DNA from: an uncultured Eubacteriales bacterium
GTDB taxonomy: Bacteria; Bacillota; Clostridia; Peptostreptococcales; Anaerovoracaceae
Length of the DNA stretch: 64,000 bases
Assembly (NCBI GenBank): GCA_949285555.1
Contig: CASDYG010000004.1
Span: 62,001-126,000, forward strand
Direction: 5' to 3'
Part shown: positions 28,052 through 37,573 of the stretch, in pieces
How positions within the stretch are numbered: position 1 is the first letter of the stretch
How the letters are laid out: each line of letters begins with the position of its first letter
Notes under the pieces: model-generated
What the model saw: only the letters and a program-made list of their open reading frames with translations
What the model was told of the DNA's origin: nothing
Database searches by the model: none
Program-made: the position numbers and the translations under genes

Positions 28052-28903
28052 ATGAAAAGAAAAGGTATTACGCTATGCCTGATTATGTTATTTATTGTTG
28101 CATTTTCCACTAGCTCTGTATTTGCTGCTAGTGGTGGTTTGAAAATCGTGGATTCATATCCAAAGCATCGTCAGGAAAATACGACTAAAGATAATATGGT
28201 AGTAAAACTAACATTCAACAATCCTGTTGGTGCCAAGGAATATCACAATAAGAATGAGAAGGCAGTAAAAATAGTCGGTCCTAAAGGCGAGATAATTCCA
28301 ACAAGGGTTTTCTATAATCCAAAGGATGAAAAAGAGGCTATGGTACTAGCGGATACTACAAAAAAGCTTAATATTAAGGACAACGCAAAGTATAGTCTTC
28401 ATGTATCAAGAAGTTTTACAGATAATAACGGTAACACTTTAGATAACGATAATATTATTTCCTTCAAAACCATAAACCAAAAACGAAATACCACCGTCTA
28501 CATGATTATCATGGTAGTAATGTTTGGTGCCATGTTCTTCCTGGGTCACAGATCCATGAAAAAACAGCATGAAAATGATGTAGAAGAAAAGGAAATTAAA
28601 ATCAATCCATACAAGGAAGCCAAGAGAACAGGCAAGAGTGTGGAAGAGGTCATGAAGGAGATCGAAAAAGAAAAAGAAAAGCAAAGAGTCAAGGCGGAAA
28701 AGCGAGCTGCCAAGCGTGAAAGTGAAAGCATCAAGGAAGAAAAAACCAAGCTTCCTGTAAATCACTATAAAGTCAAGAAAACCAAACCTATTTCCGAGGC
28801 TGGTGGCACATATAAATCCGGCCATAAAGCAAAGGTTCAGGCTGCTAAAGAGCAAGAGGAAAAGTGGGCAAGGGCTCGTTCTAAAAAGAAGAGAAAGAAG
28901 TAA
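28052..28903 (+). CDS. Secreted Ig-like domain protein with membrane anchor and basic cytoplasmic tail
   Basis: A 283-residue protein, function unknown. It has a signal peptide (residues 1-26, ending VFAA). A Big_5/SbsA-like Ig-type domain follows (about 30-140; LKIVDSYPKHRQENTTKDN, VVKLTFNNPVG, FTDNNGNTLDND). A membrane helix lies near 150-170 (YMIIMVVMFGAMFFLG). A long Lys/Glu-rich, probably helical cytoplasmic tail (about 175-283) ends KKKRKK. GGAGG lies five bases before the ATG at 28052; the frame is open to 27974 but that stretch has no signal of coding. The topology (Ig outside, charged tail inside) would link the wall to the cytoplasm. ispE follows after 12 bases. Confidence 0.7.
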   Translation: MKRKGITLCLIMLFIVAFSTSSVFAASGGLKIVDSYPKHRQENTTKDNMVVKLTFNNPVGAKEYHNKNEKAVKIVGPKGEIIPTRVFYNPKDEKEAMVLADTTKKLNIKDNAKYSLHVSRSFTDNNGNTLDNDNIISFKTINQKRNTTVYMIIMVVMFGAMFFLGHRSMKKQHENDVEEKEIKINPYKEAKRTGKSVEEVMKEIEKEKEKQRVKAEKRAAKRESESIKEEKTKLPVNHYKVKKTKPISEAGGTYKSGHKAKVQAAKEQEEKWARARSKKKRKK

Positions 28904-28915
28904 TAAAACAAAGTC

Positions 28916-30100
28916 ATGATGCAGGAATTAAAGCTAAATGCCTATGGAAAGCTAAACCTTGGACTAAAGGTGACAGGAAAACTTGATGGAGGCTATCATA
29001 GCCTCCATTCAATTATGGCTCCTATAAGCTTACATGACCAGGTATATATCAGAAAGCTAGATAAAAATGAGAACGAGGATGTGAACGGTATCTTCATAAA
29101 GCCTTCATATCCAAAATTTTCATCCAGCTATAACAGCGATAGTTCCAAATCAGATGTTACATCCTCAAGACTTCCTTCTTTACACATTGATATGAAGCTG
29201 TCTAACCAGGCTCTCACCAAAGCACTACCGGAGGTAACTGAGAATAATCTAATTTACAAGGCTCTGCAAGTTCTTTTTTACCATGGTTACCCTCTGCAAA
29301 GCGATAGTCTGTCTTTGCAAAATTTGCAGCTTCATATAACAGTAAAAAAGCAAATTCATATCGGTGGAGGTCTGGCTGGCGGAAGTAGTAATGCCGCCGC
29401 AGCTCTGCTTGGTGTAAATAAATTATTGGGGCATAAGGCTGATCTTACAGATCTGCTAAAAGCAGGTAGTATGGTGGGCGCCGATGTCCCTTTTTGTATT
29501 TTGACTCAGGCACTGGCACATAGAGAGCTTTTCCCAGAAGCTTTTTTTGAGCGAGCTCTTCATCTTGGGCTTGTAACCAGCAAACAGCTTATTGATAATA
29601 AGCCTTCCCTATTTTACGATGCTAGTGGCAAAGGGGATATTTTAGCACCTATTGAAGTGGGTCATCAGATTTACAAGTATAAGCTGCTTTTAGTATCTCC
29701 TTTAATCAGCATACCTACATCAGAGGTATATCAATGCTCAAGCTTTAATTTTAATGAGGATAATAAGATCACTGAATTAGCAGAGTTTTTGCAAAGCTCT
29801 AAGCCACTTTATAGCTTTGATAATGATGGAATTTTAAAGATAAACTCTCCTATCCAAAATTTATTAGTAAATGATTTAGAGGATTTTGTTTTTCAAAATT
29901 ATCCTGAAATTTACAAATTAAAAAGATTTCTTTCCCAATATGGTCTTAGCCTGATGAGTGGTAGTGGCAGCACCGTATTTTCCCTAGTGGATGAAAATCT
30001 GCTAATACATTCCCTTGGGATCAATTGGTATCCTCAATTAGAGGAAAATATCAAAAAGCGTTGGCATAATGCAACAGTCGGACTCTATTCTTTTATTTAG
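28916..30100 (+). CDS. ispE: 4-diphosphocytidyl-2-C-methyl-D-erythritol kinase IspE, enlarged
   Basis: IspE is the GHMP kinase of the non-mevalonate isoprenoid pathway. The ATP loop GGGLAGGSSNAAAALLG (about residues 150-166), KLNLGLKVTGKLDGGYHSLHS at the N terminus, ADVPFCI and GSGSTVFSL near the C terminus identify it. At 394 residues it is about 100 longer than most IspE proteins. The extra length is in a Ser-rich insert (about 50-85, before the substrate strand) and a second one (about 200-230) where others have a short loop. All motifs remain, so it is probably active. The ribosome site is poor. The next gene starts eight bases later. Confidence 0.88.
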   Translation: MMQELKLNAYGKLNLGLKVTGKLDGGYHSLHSIMAPISLHDQVYIRKLDKNENEDVNGIFIKPSYPKFSSSYNSDSSKSDVTSSRLPSLHIDMKLSNQALTKALPEVTENNLIYKALQVLFYHGYPLQSDSLSLQNLQLHITVKKQIHIGGGLAGGSSNAAAALLGVNKLLGHKADLTDLLKAGSMVGADVPFCILTQALAHRELFPEAFFERALHLGLVTSKQLIDNKPSLFYDASGKGDILAPIEVGHQIYKYKLLLVSPLISIPTSEVYQCSSFNFNEDNKITELAEFLQSSKPLYSFDNDGILKINSPIQNLLVNDLEDFVFQNYPEIYKLKRFLSQYGLSLMSGSGSTVFSLVDENLLIHSLGINWYPQLEENIKKRWHNATVGLYSFI

Positions 30101-30108
30101 GTGATACA

Positions 30109-30795
30109 ATGGCACACACTCTACATCAAGATGTATACAAAAGACTCAAACAGGATATTCTCACATGTAAGCTATCTCCGGGTGAAAGACTAAGCGAGAG
30201 CAAGATTGCAGACGAAATGCATACAAGCAGAACACCCGTAAGAGAGGCTCTACGTTTACTAGAAAGAGCAGGCTTTCTGCAATCAATACAAGGCAGAGGC
30301 TTTATTGTGACAGATATTTCACTGGATGATATGATTCATATATTTCAAGTTCGTGAAAATCTTGAAGCAATGGCTGCTTCTCTTGCTGCGCCTCACTTTA
30401 ATACAAGTTTAAGAGATAAGCTAAAGGATATAATCTTAAGCTATGACACAGCCATTTCATGTAATGATAAGGACAATTCAATATTGTATGATGAAATGTT
30501 TCATCGTGAAATAGTGATGGCAACAGGAAACCCCTTCCTCTTGGAAATCGTAGACACTATTTCCGATAAGTCGAGGCGTTGTCGTTATCTATATCACAAC
30601 ATGTTTTCACAATATGAATCCATGCCATATGAACATGAAGTTATCTTAGATAGCCTTTCGAGTAAAGCTCCCCATATCGCAAAAATTACAGCTAGAGATC
30701 ATGTTAGCCGAATGAAGCAATTTATTATAAATGAGAAACTGGCTGCCAATCTGTCTAAATATAAAAAAGTCAAGATAAAGGGAAGTAATATTTAA
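30109..30795 (+). CDS. GntR-family (FadR/FCD type) transcriptional regulator
   Basis: A 228-residue regulator. The N-terminal winged helix (about 5-70) reads LHQDVYKRLKQDILTCKLSPGERLSESKIADEMHTSRTPVREALRLLE, the standard GntR form. The C-terminal part (about 80-210) is an all-helical FCD domain (FQVRENLEAMAASLAA, FHREIVMATGN), which usually binds a carboxylate, often with a metal. The ribosome site overlaps the ispE stop codon, so it is translated from the ispE transcript. What it regulates is not evident; the adjoining unknown gene at 30808 is one candidate. Confidence 0.88.
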   Translation: MAHTLHQDVYKRLKQDILTCKLSPGERLSESKIADEMHTSRTPVREALRLLERAGFLQSIQGRGFIVTDISLDDMIHIFQVRENLEAMAASLAAPHFNTSLRDKLKDIILSYDTAISCNDKDNSILYDEMFHREIVMATGNPFLLEIVDTISDKSRRCRYLYHNMFSQYESMPYEHEVILDSLSSKAPHIAKITARDHVSRMKQFIINEKLAANLSKYKKVKIKGSNI

Positions 30796-30807
30796 GAAAG
30801 GGCCACT

Positions 30808-31410
30808 ATGAATCAGGATAAGCAGATTTTTACCATAAAAAAGCTTTGTGATAATTTTAAATCCGAACTCACAAAAGAGAAAAGCATATATGTGCAGCAG
30901 ACTTCCTATGATTTAAGCGAGCTAAATGAGCTTGTCACTCTAATGAATAATCGTAATGTACTTAACATGCAGCATTGGAGTAGCATAATAACAAATCTTA
31001 AGGGCATGACATGCTCCAGTTCTAATATACATAAGGGATACTTATATGCGGAACATTCTGCTGTTTCGACTTCAGAATCTGAAAATGCATTTACTCTGGC
31101 ATATATAGCAGACAATATGGAAAATACACCTTTAATCATTGCTAAGGTACATATTGATGATAAACACCTTCAAATCTTAAAAGAGCCTGAAAGCATTCAA
31201 GAGGTTTATGATTATATTGAAGGCGAAACGACTTTAAATAAATTTGCAGTTGGTGAAAACTATTCTATCATAAGCTTTCATACCCATGGTTTTTATGCTC
31301 GCAAAGATGCAGAAAATTCACTTCATATTCTAGTTGTGTACAGAATTATCATTAATGATGAATGTATAGGCTACCACGCCTTTGAGCTTCGTACGCTAAG
31401 CGAACTATAA
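30808..31410 (+). CDS. Hypothetical protein (200 aa), unknown
   Basis: I do not recognise this protein. It is soluble by appearance, with no signal peptide or membrane helix. A helical N-terminal half (about 1-70) is followed by a mixed alpha/beta C-terminal half with AEHSAVSTSESENAFTLAY and YSIISFHTHGFYARKDA. It has several His and Cys but no clear metal motif. It starts 12 bases after the GntR regulator with an AAAGGG ribosome site and is followed by a terminator-like hairpin, so ispE, the regulator and this gene probably form one transcript. Confidence 0.6.
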   Translation: MNQDKQIFTIKKLCDNFKSELTKEKSIYVQQTSYDLSELNELVTLMNNRNVLNMQHWSSIITNLKGMTCSSSNIHKGYLYAEHSAVSTSESENAFTLAYIADNMENTPLIIAKVHIDDKHLQILKEPESIQEVYDYIEGETTLNKFAVGENYSIISFHTHGFYARKDAENSLHILVVYRIIINDECIGYHAFELRTLSEL

Positions 31411-31426
31411 ATGATCTACTCATCAT

Positions 31427-31458
31427 AAATAAGAGCGACGAATTTGCTGCTTTTATTT
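31427..31458 (+). terminator. Terminator-like hairpin after the unknown gene
   Basis: AAATAAGAGC (31427-31436) can pair with GCTTTTATTT (31449-31458), ten pairs with one G-U, around a 12-base loop, followed by AATTTTAATT. It is A/T-rich and moderate in strength. Confidence 0.4.
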
Positions 31459-31507
31459 AATTTTAATTAAATAAAACTTAAATTGAAATAAATGGAAAGG
31501 ATATTTT

Positions 31508-33019
31508 ATGAAAACAGGTTTTAGTGCAGAAAAATATATTGAAGAACAGTCAAAGTACATTCTGGAAAGAATCAATCAAGGTAATAGTGAAAGACTTTAT
31601 CTTGAATTTGGAGGTAAGCTCGTACATGATAAACATGCTATGAGAGTACTTCCCGGGTTTGATGAAAATGCAAAAATTAAACTGCTTCACAAAATGAAGG
31701 AGCAGGCAGAAATAATCATATGCATATATGCTGGGGATATCGTATCAAATAAGACTCGACATGACTTTGGTATTACCTATGATTTAGAGGTGCTTAGACT
31801 AATAGATACTTTCAGAAAATATGACCTTTCCATTAACAGCGTAGTAGTTACAAGGTATGAAGAGGCTCCTGCTGTTGATATGTTCATCAGCAAGCTAAAC
31901 AGGCGTGGAATTAAAACATATAAACATCGTTTTACAAAAGGTTATCCAACAGATGTGGATACTATTGTCAGTGACGAGGGATATGGCGCAAATCCTTATA
32001 TAGAGGTAAGCAAGCCTCTTGTAGTAGTAACAGGACCAGGAGGTGGCAGTGGAAAGCTTGCAACAAGTCTTTCACAGCTTTACCATGACTACAGGCGTGG
32101 TCTAAAGGTAAGATATGCCAAATTTGAAACATTTCCTATTTGGAATTTGCCACTTAAGCATCCTGTAAATATTGCATACGAAGCTGCAACTGCGGATTTA
32201 AAGGATGTAAATATGATAGACTCATTTCATCTGGATGCTTATGGGGAAATGACAGTAAATTATAATAGAGATATTGAAGTATTCCCAGTTGTAAAGCGAA
32301 TCATTGAAAAAATAACAGGTGATAAGTCAGAGTACAACTCACCTACAGATATGGGAGTTAATCGTGCAGGCTTTGCAATAATTGATGATAATATTTGCAG
32401 GCAGGCAGCAAAGCAGGAGATACTCAGGCGCTATTTAATTGCTGAGTGTGACTTCAAAAAAGGTAAAATAGATGAATCATCCCTTGAAAGAGTCAAGCTA
32501 CTTGCAGAGGAAGTAGGAGTGTCCATTAGCGACAGGAAAGTCGTTGAAGCCGCTAGAGAATACGCTGAAAAGAAAAGGCAGAGCTGCAACAAATATGAAA
32601 ATATTGTTGTGATGGCTCTTGAACTCCCAAGTGGCGAAATTATTACAGGCAGAAGTTCAAGGCGTATGGTAGCCGCAGGAGCTGTAGTATTAAATGCAAT
32701 AAAGCGTCTTGCCTGTCAGGAAGATCCGCTTTTGTTAATTTCGCCAGAGGTACTGGAAACTGCACAGGGACTTAAAACTCAGACACTCGGCTATGACAGA
32801 ACAAGTCTTAATCTGGAAGAAATCCTCTTAGCACTAGCTATTTCAACTACAAAAAATCCTGAGGCAGCTAAGGCCGCTAATATGTTAAAGCTCCTCCATG
32901 GTTGCAAAGCTCATTGTACTGCCATTTTAAGTGACAGGGATGAAAGTACGCTCAAAGCACTTGGTATTGATGCTACCTGCGATCCAGAATATATGACTAC
33001 AAATTTATACAGTAATTAA
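31508..33019 (+). CDS. DUF1846/UPF0371 family protein
   Basis: A 503-residue protein of the DUF1846 (UPF0371) family, common in Firmicutes and of unknown function. The characteristic conserved stretch [20 protein letters not shown] (a glycine-rich, nucleotide-type loop), [17 protein letters not shown] and the early [15 protein letters not shown] are present. Length is normal. AAAGGA precedes the ATG. The ClC gene follows 21 bases later and is likely cotranscribed. Confidence 0.85.
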   Translation: MKTGFSAEKYIEEQSKYILERINQGNSERLYLEFGGKLVHDKHAMRVLPGFDENAKIKLLHKMKEQAEIIICIYAGDIVSNKTRHDFGITYDLEVLRLIDTFRKYDLSINSVVVTRYEEAPAVDMFISKLNRRGIKTYKHRFTKGYPTDVDTIVSDEGYGANPYIEVSKPLVVVTGPGGGSGKLATSLSQLYHDYRRGLKVRYAKFETFPIWNLPLKHPVNIAYEAATADLKDVNMIDSFHLDAYGEMTVNYNRDIEVFPVVKRIIEKITGDKSEYNSPTDMGVNRAGFAIIDDNICRQAAKQEILRRYLIAECDFKKGKIDESSLERVKLLAEEVGVSISDRKVVEAAREYAEKKRQSCNKYENIVVMALELPSGEIITGRSSRRMVAAGAVVLNAIKRLACQEDPLLLISPEVLETAQGLKTQTLGYDRTSLNLEEILLALAISTTKNPEAAKAANMLKLLHGCKAHCTAILSDRDESTLKALGIDATCDPEYMTTNLYSN

Positions 33020-33040
33020 ATTCAAACACAAGGAGACAGC

Positions 33041-34639
33041 ATGGAAAATAGACGACGAAGGCTACTTGAAGATTTTTCCTCTCTCACCTACAAAATGATT
33101 GCAGAGGGAGCAATAGTAGGTTTGCTCTCTGGTGTTGTAGTTGCCATTTTTAGAATTGCACTTGAAAAGGGTGAGGTGATGAGAAATGCACTTCTTAGCA
33201 AATGCTTTTCAGGACACATCTCCATGCTGTTTTCGAATAGTCTGTCTCTAGGATATATTTTGATTTTCCTGCTGATTATGACAATTGGCTGGTTTATTGT
33301 TTCAATCATTTATAAGTGGCAGCCCCTTTCCTCAGGCAGTGGCATACCTCAGGTTCGTGCTGAACTTTTAGGTCAGTTAAATCAGCCTTGGTACAAAATC
33401 ATAATTGCCAAAATTATAGGTGGAGTTGTAGCTGTCAGCTGCGGTCTTTCACTAGGTCGTGAGGGTCCTAGCATTCAGCTAGGGGCTATGGTAGGAAAAG
33501 GCTATGCCTCTATTAGTGCAAAACGCCCTACAACAGAGGAAAAGCTTCTACTTACCTGTGGAGCAGGAGCTGGTTTGGCAGGTGCCTTCGCAGCGCCACT
33601 TGCAGGAGTAATTTTTTCTTTAGAGGAACTTCATAAAAATTTTTCCAAGGAGGTTCTTCTTTCATCAATGGCTGCCTGCATAACATCAAATTTCATATCC
33701 CTATACATCTTTGGATTGGATCCCGTCTTCAATCTTTATTCTCCAAAGTCACTACCTCTTACTTCCTACTGGGTACTTGTAGTGATGGGTATTACAATAG
33801 GGCTTTTTGGCAGGTTCTATAATTGGCTCACCGATAAAGTACAGTCCCTATATGACAAAATAAGTAGTAAAGCCGTCAGAATGACCATCCCATTTATTAT
33901 GGCAATCCTGCTTGCCTTTAGCTTTCCATATGTGCTTGGAAGCGGTCATCACCTTATTAAGGATATAGTGTCAGGGAATTTTACCATCGGATTTCTCGTC
34001 GTGCTGCTTCTTATTAAACTATTTTTTTCCGTTATAAGCTTTGGCAGTGGGGCACCTGGCGGAATATTCCTTCCTCTTCTGGTGCTTGGAGCCATAACTG
34101 GTGGCATCTTTGGGAGCTACTTCATACAAAGCATGGGCTATTCTCCGCTGTTCATGGATAATTTTCTAATCTTTGGTATGACTGCAATGTTTTCAGCAGT
34201 TGTCAGAGCTCCAATCACAGGTGTAATTCTAATAACTGAAATGTCAGGTGACTTTAAAAATTTTCTGCCCCTTGCTTTTGTGGCACTAATCTCTTATGTA
34301 GTAGCTGACTTAACTAAGGGAATTCCAATCTATGATCAGCTCTTAGATAGGCTACTAGAAAAGAATATGAAGACTACATCAGATGAAACAATGCACAAAA
34401 GGTTCATTTTAGAATTTAATGTACATGTAGGCTCAATCATGGATGGTAGACCATTAAAAGAGTTATCTCTCCCAGAAAGCTCACTAATAGTTGCAATAAA
34501 TCGAAAAGACAGAGAGCTTATTCCTCGAGGGGATACTAAACTCAGAGGCGGAGATAAGCTGCTGATACTTGTTACAGATCATATTGCACATCATGTAGAA
34601 AAAAAGATACATAAGCTATGCAAGGAGCTAAAAAGATAG
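33041..34639 (+). CDS. ClC-family Cl-/H+ antiporter with C-terminal TrkA-C domain
   Basis: A 532-residue membrane protein. The chloride-path motifs are GSGIPQ (Ser of the filter), GREGP (the external gating Glu) and GAPGGIFLP. The internal proton Glu is kept in VIFSLEELHKNF (E-E as in Escherichia coli ClcA), which points to an antiporter rather than a channel. After about ten hydrophobic segments, the last 80 residues form a soluble RCK_C/TrkA-C-like domain (VGSIMDGRPLKELSLPESS, LRGGDKLLILV), which may sense a ligand. AAGGAG precedes the ATG. Confidence 0.92.
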   Translation: MENRRRRLLEDFSSLTYKMIAEGAIVGLLSGVVVAIFRIALEKGEVMRNALLSKCFSGHISMLFSNSLSLGYILIFLLIMTIGWFIVSIIYKWQPLSSGSGIPQVRAELLGQLNQPWYKIIIAKIIGGVVAVSCGLSLGREGPSIQLGAMVGKGYASISAKRPTTEEKLLLTCGAGAGLAGAFAAPLAGVIFSLEELHKNFSKEVLLSSMAACITSNFISLYIFGLDPVFNLYSPKSLPLTSYWVLVVMGITIGLFGRFYNWLTDKVQSLYDKISSKAVRMTIPFIMAILLAFSFPYVLGSGHHLIKDIVSGNFTIGFLVVLLLIKLFFSVISFGSGAPGGIFLPLLVLGAITGGIFGSYFIQSMGYSPLFMDNFLIFGMTAMFSAVVRAPITGVILITEMSGDFKNFLPLAFVALISYVVADLTKGIPIYDQLLDRLLEKNMKTTSDETMHKRFILEFNVHVGSIMDGRPLKELSLPESSLIVAINRKDRELIPRGDTKLRGGDKLLILVTDHIAHHVEKKIHKLCKELKR

Positions 34640-34722
34640 TAAGGAACTAAAACACACTTTAGACCTTGTCATACCACTACTTATAAATATAGTTTGTATA
34701 AGTGTAAATTTTATCCATAAAA

Positions 34723-34754
34723 AATGGCTCCTAAACAGGAGCCATTGCTTTTTT
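34723..34754. terminator. Bidirectional terminator between clc and sortase genes
   Basis: AATGGCTCCT (34723-34732) and AGGAGCCATT (34737-34746) form a perfect 10-bp stem with an AAAC loop. T tracts follow on the plus strand (34749-34754), and A's upstream give T's on the other strand. Confidence 0.88.
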
Positions 34755-34784
34755 AATCTATTTTTAAATTATACTATCGCATTC

Positions 34785-35546
34785 TTATTCTGCTATTTCC
34801 TCAAGCTTACCAAAAACCACCAGCCTAGCATCATCAAACTCGTAGGTACAGGTGCTTAGCATCACTATCTTATCGTCAGCATTTACATCGATAGGATCCG
34901 TCTTTACTTCTGAATTTTCCCTAATCCAATTGATATAATTTTCTTTCTCCACACCATTAAAGCTAAACTTATACTGCGGACTATCTGCCGGAAGTGTAAC
35001 TGCTCCAATTACCTTAAGCTTATATTTCTTTTCTGGAGTACTTATTAAAAACTCCTTATGCTTTTTGTAGTAATCCTCATCCCTGTACTTTATGATATCG
35101 TGAAACATACTACCGTCACGCATTCTATGTCCGTATATTATGGTTAAAAAATCCTCAAATGGGTTCTCATGTCTGTAGTCCAAAAATATGGCACCATTCC
35201 CACTCCATTGCTTATCTGCCATGTGGGTTAGATAATAGTCATTATCCTTGCCCTGCACTATCGGATAATTTATCGGACTATCTTTTAGATAAATCCAACC
35301 TTTTATATCAGGGTTCTTTTCTTTTAGCTTCTCCCAGTCAACCTTAAAGTTCAGACCCGCCGTCACTCCAGCTACTTCTTCTAAACTGCTGTAAGCATTT
35401 CTTGCCTTCCAATAACCATAACCTATTGAAGCAAGATTATAAACGCTGTATATTATCACCCCAATAAGTATCAAGGTGATGATGTTATATATCAGCCTTT
35501 TCCCTTTGTTTGCTGGCTTTTTAGCTTTGTTATTCCCTTGTATCAT
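34785..35546 (-). CDS. Class B sortase (SrtB-like transpeptidase)
   Basis: A 253-residue membrane-anchored transpeptidase. One N-terminal helix (about 17-40) anchors it. The catalytic sortase domain (about 75-253) has NPDIKGWIYLKDSPINYPIVQ, the catalytic His in IIYGHRMRDGSMF, the catalytic Cys in MLSTCTYEFDDARLVVFG and the following Arg. The GWIYL and TLPA-type layout is class B. The open frame begins at a TTG at 35585, but AAAGGAG and an ATG at 35546 are more likely. It may act on the KTGD-type proteins at 3781-14098, but the sorting motif used by this enzyme is not known. It is monocistronic, with no substrate gene beside it. Confidence 0.9.
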   Translation of the reverse strand: MIQGNNKAKKPANKGKRLIYNIITLILIGVIIYSVYNLASIGYGYWKARNAYSSLEEVAGVTAGLNFKVDWEKLKEKNPDIKGWIYLKDSPINYPIVQGKDNDYYLTHMADKQWSGNGAIFLDYRHENPFEDFLTIIYGHRMRDGSMFHDIIKYRDEDYYKKHKEFLISTPEKKYKLKVIGAVTLPADSPQYKFSFNGVEKENYINWIRENSEVKTDPIDVNADDKIVMLSTCTYEFDDARLVVFGKLEEIAE

Positions 35547-35611
35547 AGCCCTTTTGCTCCTTTTATCCGATAAATGCTTATACAATTAGTATACCCTCTT
35601 ATGATAATATG

Positions 35612-35640
35612 AATACAATTAAGTTTTCATATGTTATAAT
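35612..35640 (+). promoter_or_regulatory. Promoter of the phosphohexomutase gene
   Basis: TATAAT (35635-35640) with upstream TGT (extended -10) lies about 44 bases before the ATG. The -35 (AATACA, 17-base spacer) is half-matched. Confidence 0.5.
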
Positions 35641-35683
35641 ATTATATAGTAAATTTTTAAAAAAATCTATTCAAGGAGGCATC

Positions 35684-37195
35684 ATGAATCTTTCCACCCT
35701 ACAAAATGGTAGTGATATTCGTGGTATTTCTATGGGAGAGCATGCTAACCTTACAACAGATGTTGCAAGAAGACTGGGGCGTAGCTTTGCTTTTATACTA
35801 CAGCGTGATTTAGGAAAGCCCTATAATACTATTAAGGTTGCCATAGGAAGAGATAGCAGACTTACAGGAAAAGCATTGCTTGAAAGTATGGCAGAGGGGA
35901 TCATGAGTACAGGGATTAAAGTATATAACTGTGGCCTTGCTACTACTCCAGCGATGTTCATGAGCACCCAGATGAAGGATTTTATGATGGATGGCGCTAT
36001 TATGGTAACTGCCAGCCACCTGCCCAAAGAAAAAAATGGCTTCAAATTTTTCACCTCTTCAGGTGGCTTTGATAAGGAGGATATTACCGATCTGCTGATC
36101 ATTTCTGAATCAGAAGCGTTTCTAAACAATATGGATATTCAAGTTGCAAAAAAGGCTAATGTTATGCTTGAGCTGGATCTTATGAAGGCATATAGCAAGC
36201 ACTTGAAAAATTTAATCTCAACTACATTAAACTGTAATCTTTCTGACAAGCCTCTTGATGGACTTCATATTGTTGTAGATGCTGGCAATGGTGCTGCAGG
36301 TTTTTTTGCTACTGAAATACTTGAACCTCTTGGAGCAAATATAGGTGGGAGTCAATTTCTTGAGCCTAATGGAGAGTTCCCTAATCATCCAGCAAACCCT
36401 GAAAATGCCATTGCAATTGAAAGTGTAAAAAAAAGGGTAATAGATACAGGTGCTGATCTTGGCTTAATATTTGATACAGATGTAGATCGCTCTGCTGCTA
36501 TTTCCCCAAAGGGTACTCCGATAGCAAGAGATGCTATTGTTGCCTTAGCTTCATATTTGGTACATGAAAAATATCCTGGTGGAACCATTGTGACTGATAG
36601 TGTCACCACATCACAGCTTACTGACTTTATAGAAAATGATTTAAAAATGAAACATCTCCGATACAAAAGGGGATATAAGAATGTAATAAATAAGGCAAAG
36701 GAGCTTGAATCCAATAAAATTTCTGCACCACTGGCCATTGAAACCTCTGGTCATGCTGCCTTTAAAGACAACTATTATCTTGACGATGGTGCCTATCTGG
36801 CTACACTTATCGTTTGTCAGGCTGCAAAGCTAAAAAAGGACGGCAAGGATATTTCCTATCTTATTAGTACACTAAAGCAGCCAGCTGAGGTTGCAGAACT
36901 CAGAATACCTATCATAAAGGATAATTTTAGCACTTATGGTGAAAATATACTTAGAGATTTTAAGGGATGGGCCGAGGAGAAGGATATTTCTTTAATTACA
37001 CCGAATTATGAGGGAGTGCGAGTCGATTTTGGTTTCGGCTGGATTCTTATGCGTAAGTCCCTGCATGATCCCCTTATAGTGGTTAATATGGCAAGTGATA
37101 GGCTAAAGGGCTTAGACTATATGACAAACTCTCTGCTGGATTTCCTTCGATTATATAATGACCTTGATCTCTCTGTTTTTGAGACTCATGATTGA
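35684..37195 (+). CDS. Phosphoglucomutase/phosphomannomutase family protein
   Basis: A 503-residue alpha-D-phosphohexomutase. The phosphoserine loop is TASHLPKEKNGFKFF (usual form TASHNP, so Leu replaces Asn). The metal loop is DTDVDRSAAI, the sugar loop ETSGHAAFKDNYYLDDG, and the phosphate-binding end is NYEGVRVDF. It interconverts hexose 1- and 6-phosphates for polysaccharide precursors; glucose or mannose specificity cannot be decided. The frame is open from 35609, but AAGGAGG lies four bases before the ATG at 35684. A strong terminator follows. Confidence 0.88.
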   Translation: MNLSTLQNGSDIRGISMGEHANLTTDVARRLGRSFAFILQRDLGKPYNTIKVAIGRDSRLTGKALLESMAEGIMSTGIKVYNCGLATTPAMFMSTQMKDFMMDGAIMVTASHLPKEKNGFKFFTSSGGFDKEDITDLLIISESEAFLNNMDIQVAKKANVMLELDLMKAYSKHLKNLISTTLNCNLSDKPLDGLHIVVDAGNGAAGFFATEILEPLGANIGGSQFLEPNGEFPNHPANPENAIAIESVKKRVIDTGADLGLIFDTDVDRSAAISPKGTPIARDAIVALASYLVHEKYPGGTIVTDSVTTSQLTDFIENDLKMKHLRYKRGYKNVINKAKELESNKISAPLAIETSGHAAFKDNYYLDDGAYLATLIVCQAAKLKKDGKDISYLISTLKQPAEVAELRIPIIKDNFSTYGENILRDFKGWAEEKDISLITPNYEGVRVDFGFGWILMRKSLHDPLIVVNMASDRLKGLDYMTNSLLDFLRLYNDLDLSVFETHD

Positions 37196-37215
37196 TTTTG
37201 ATAATAATAAAAGGC

Positions 37216-37253
37216 GGGCAGCTATATTGATAATAGCTGCCCCTTATTTTTTC
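37216..37253 (+). terminator. Terminator after the phosphohexomutase gene
   Basis: GGGCAGCTAT (37216-37225) and ATAGCTGCCC (37233-37242) form a perfect 10-bp stem with a 7-base loop, followed by CTTATTTTTT. Confidence 0.9.
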
Positions 37254-37306
37254 ATACTTATAATAATATAAGCTTTTTCTTGCGTAGAGTAGTGAATTTA
37301 AAACAA

Positions 37307-37547
37307 TTAGTAAAATATCCCCAATATACCAAAGCTAAGAATCAACGAATATAGCTTTAGAATATCTAAAGTAGTATATGATAGTCCATATGTCACTGTA
37401 ATTACAATTACGTGTGGTATGGCTAAAAGAAAGAGCATCAATACTACTAATGGGTCTTTTTTAACAAAAAGCCCTCCAACTATTCCTGTACATATACTTA
37501 AAGTGCATGTAAACCACTCGGAATAAAATGAAGGGCGTTTTCAAATG
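37307..37547 (-). pseudogene. Possible remnant of a small membrane-protein gene
   Basis: Within the 378-base gap 37196-37573 the complement strand has an open frame of about 76 codons ending in TAA at 37307. It translates to a strongly hydrophobic sequence (for example GGLFVKKDPLVVLMLFLLA and LYSLILSFGILGIFY) with two or three likely membrane helices. No ATG with a ribosome site opens it, and a TGA cuts it off upstream, so it may be the 3' part of a decayed gene. It lies just downstream of the PPC-domain gene. It could also be a chance A/T-rich open frame. Confidence 0.35.
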
Positions 37548-37573
37548 TCTCTATTCAAATGCCTCTAGATATT

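Noticed and set aside
28439-28855. Minus-strand open frame of 138 codons opposite the Ig-domain gene
   Set aside because: It is the Phe/Leu-rich mirror of the Lys/Glu-rich tail; the sense frame has a signal peptide and ribosome site.
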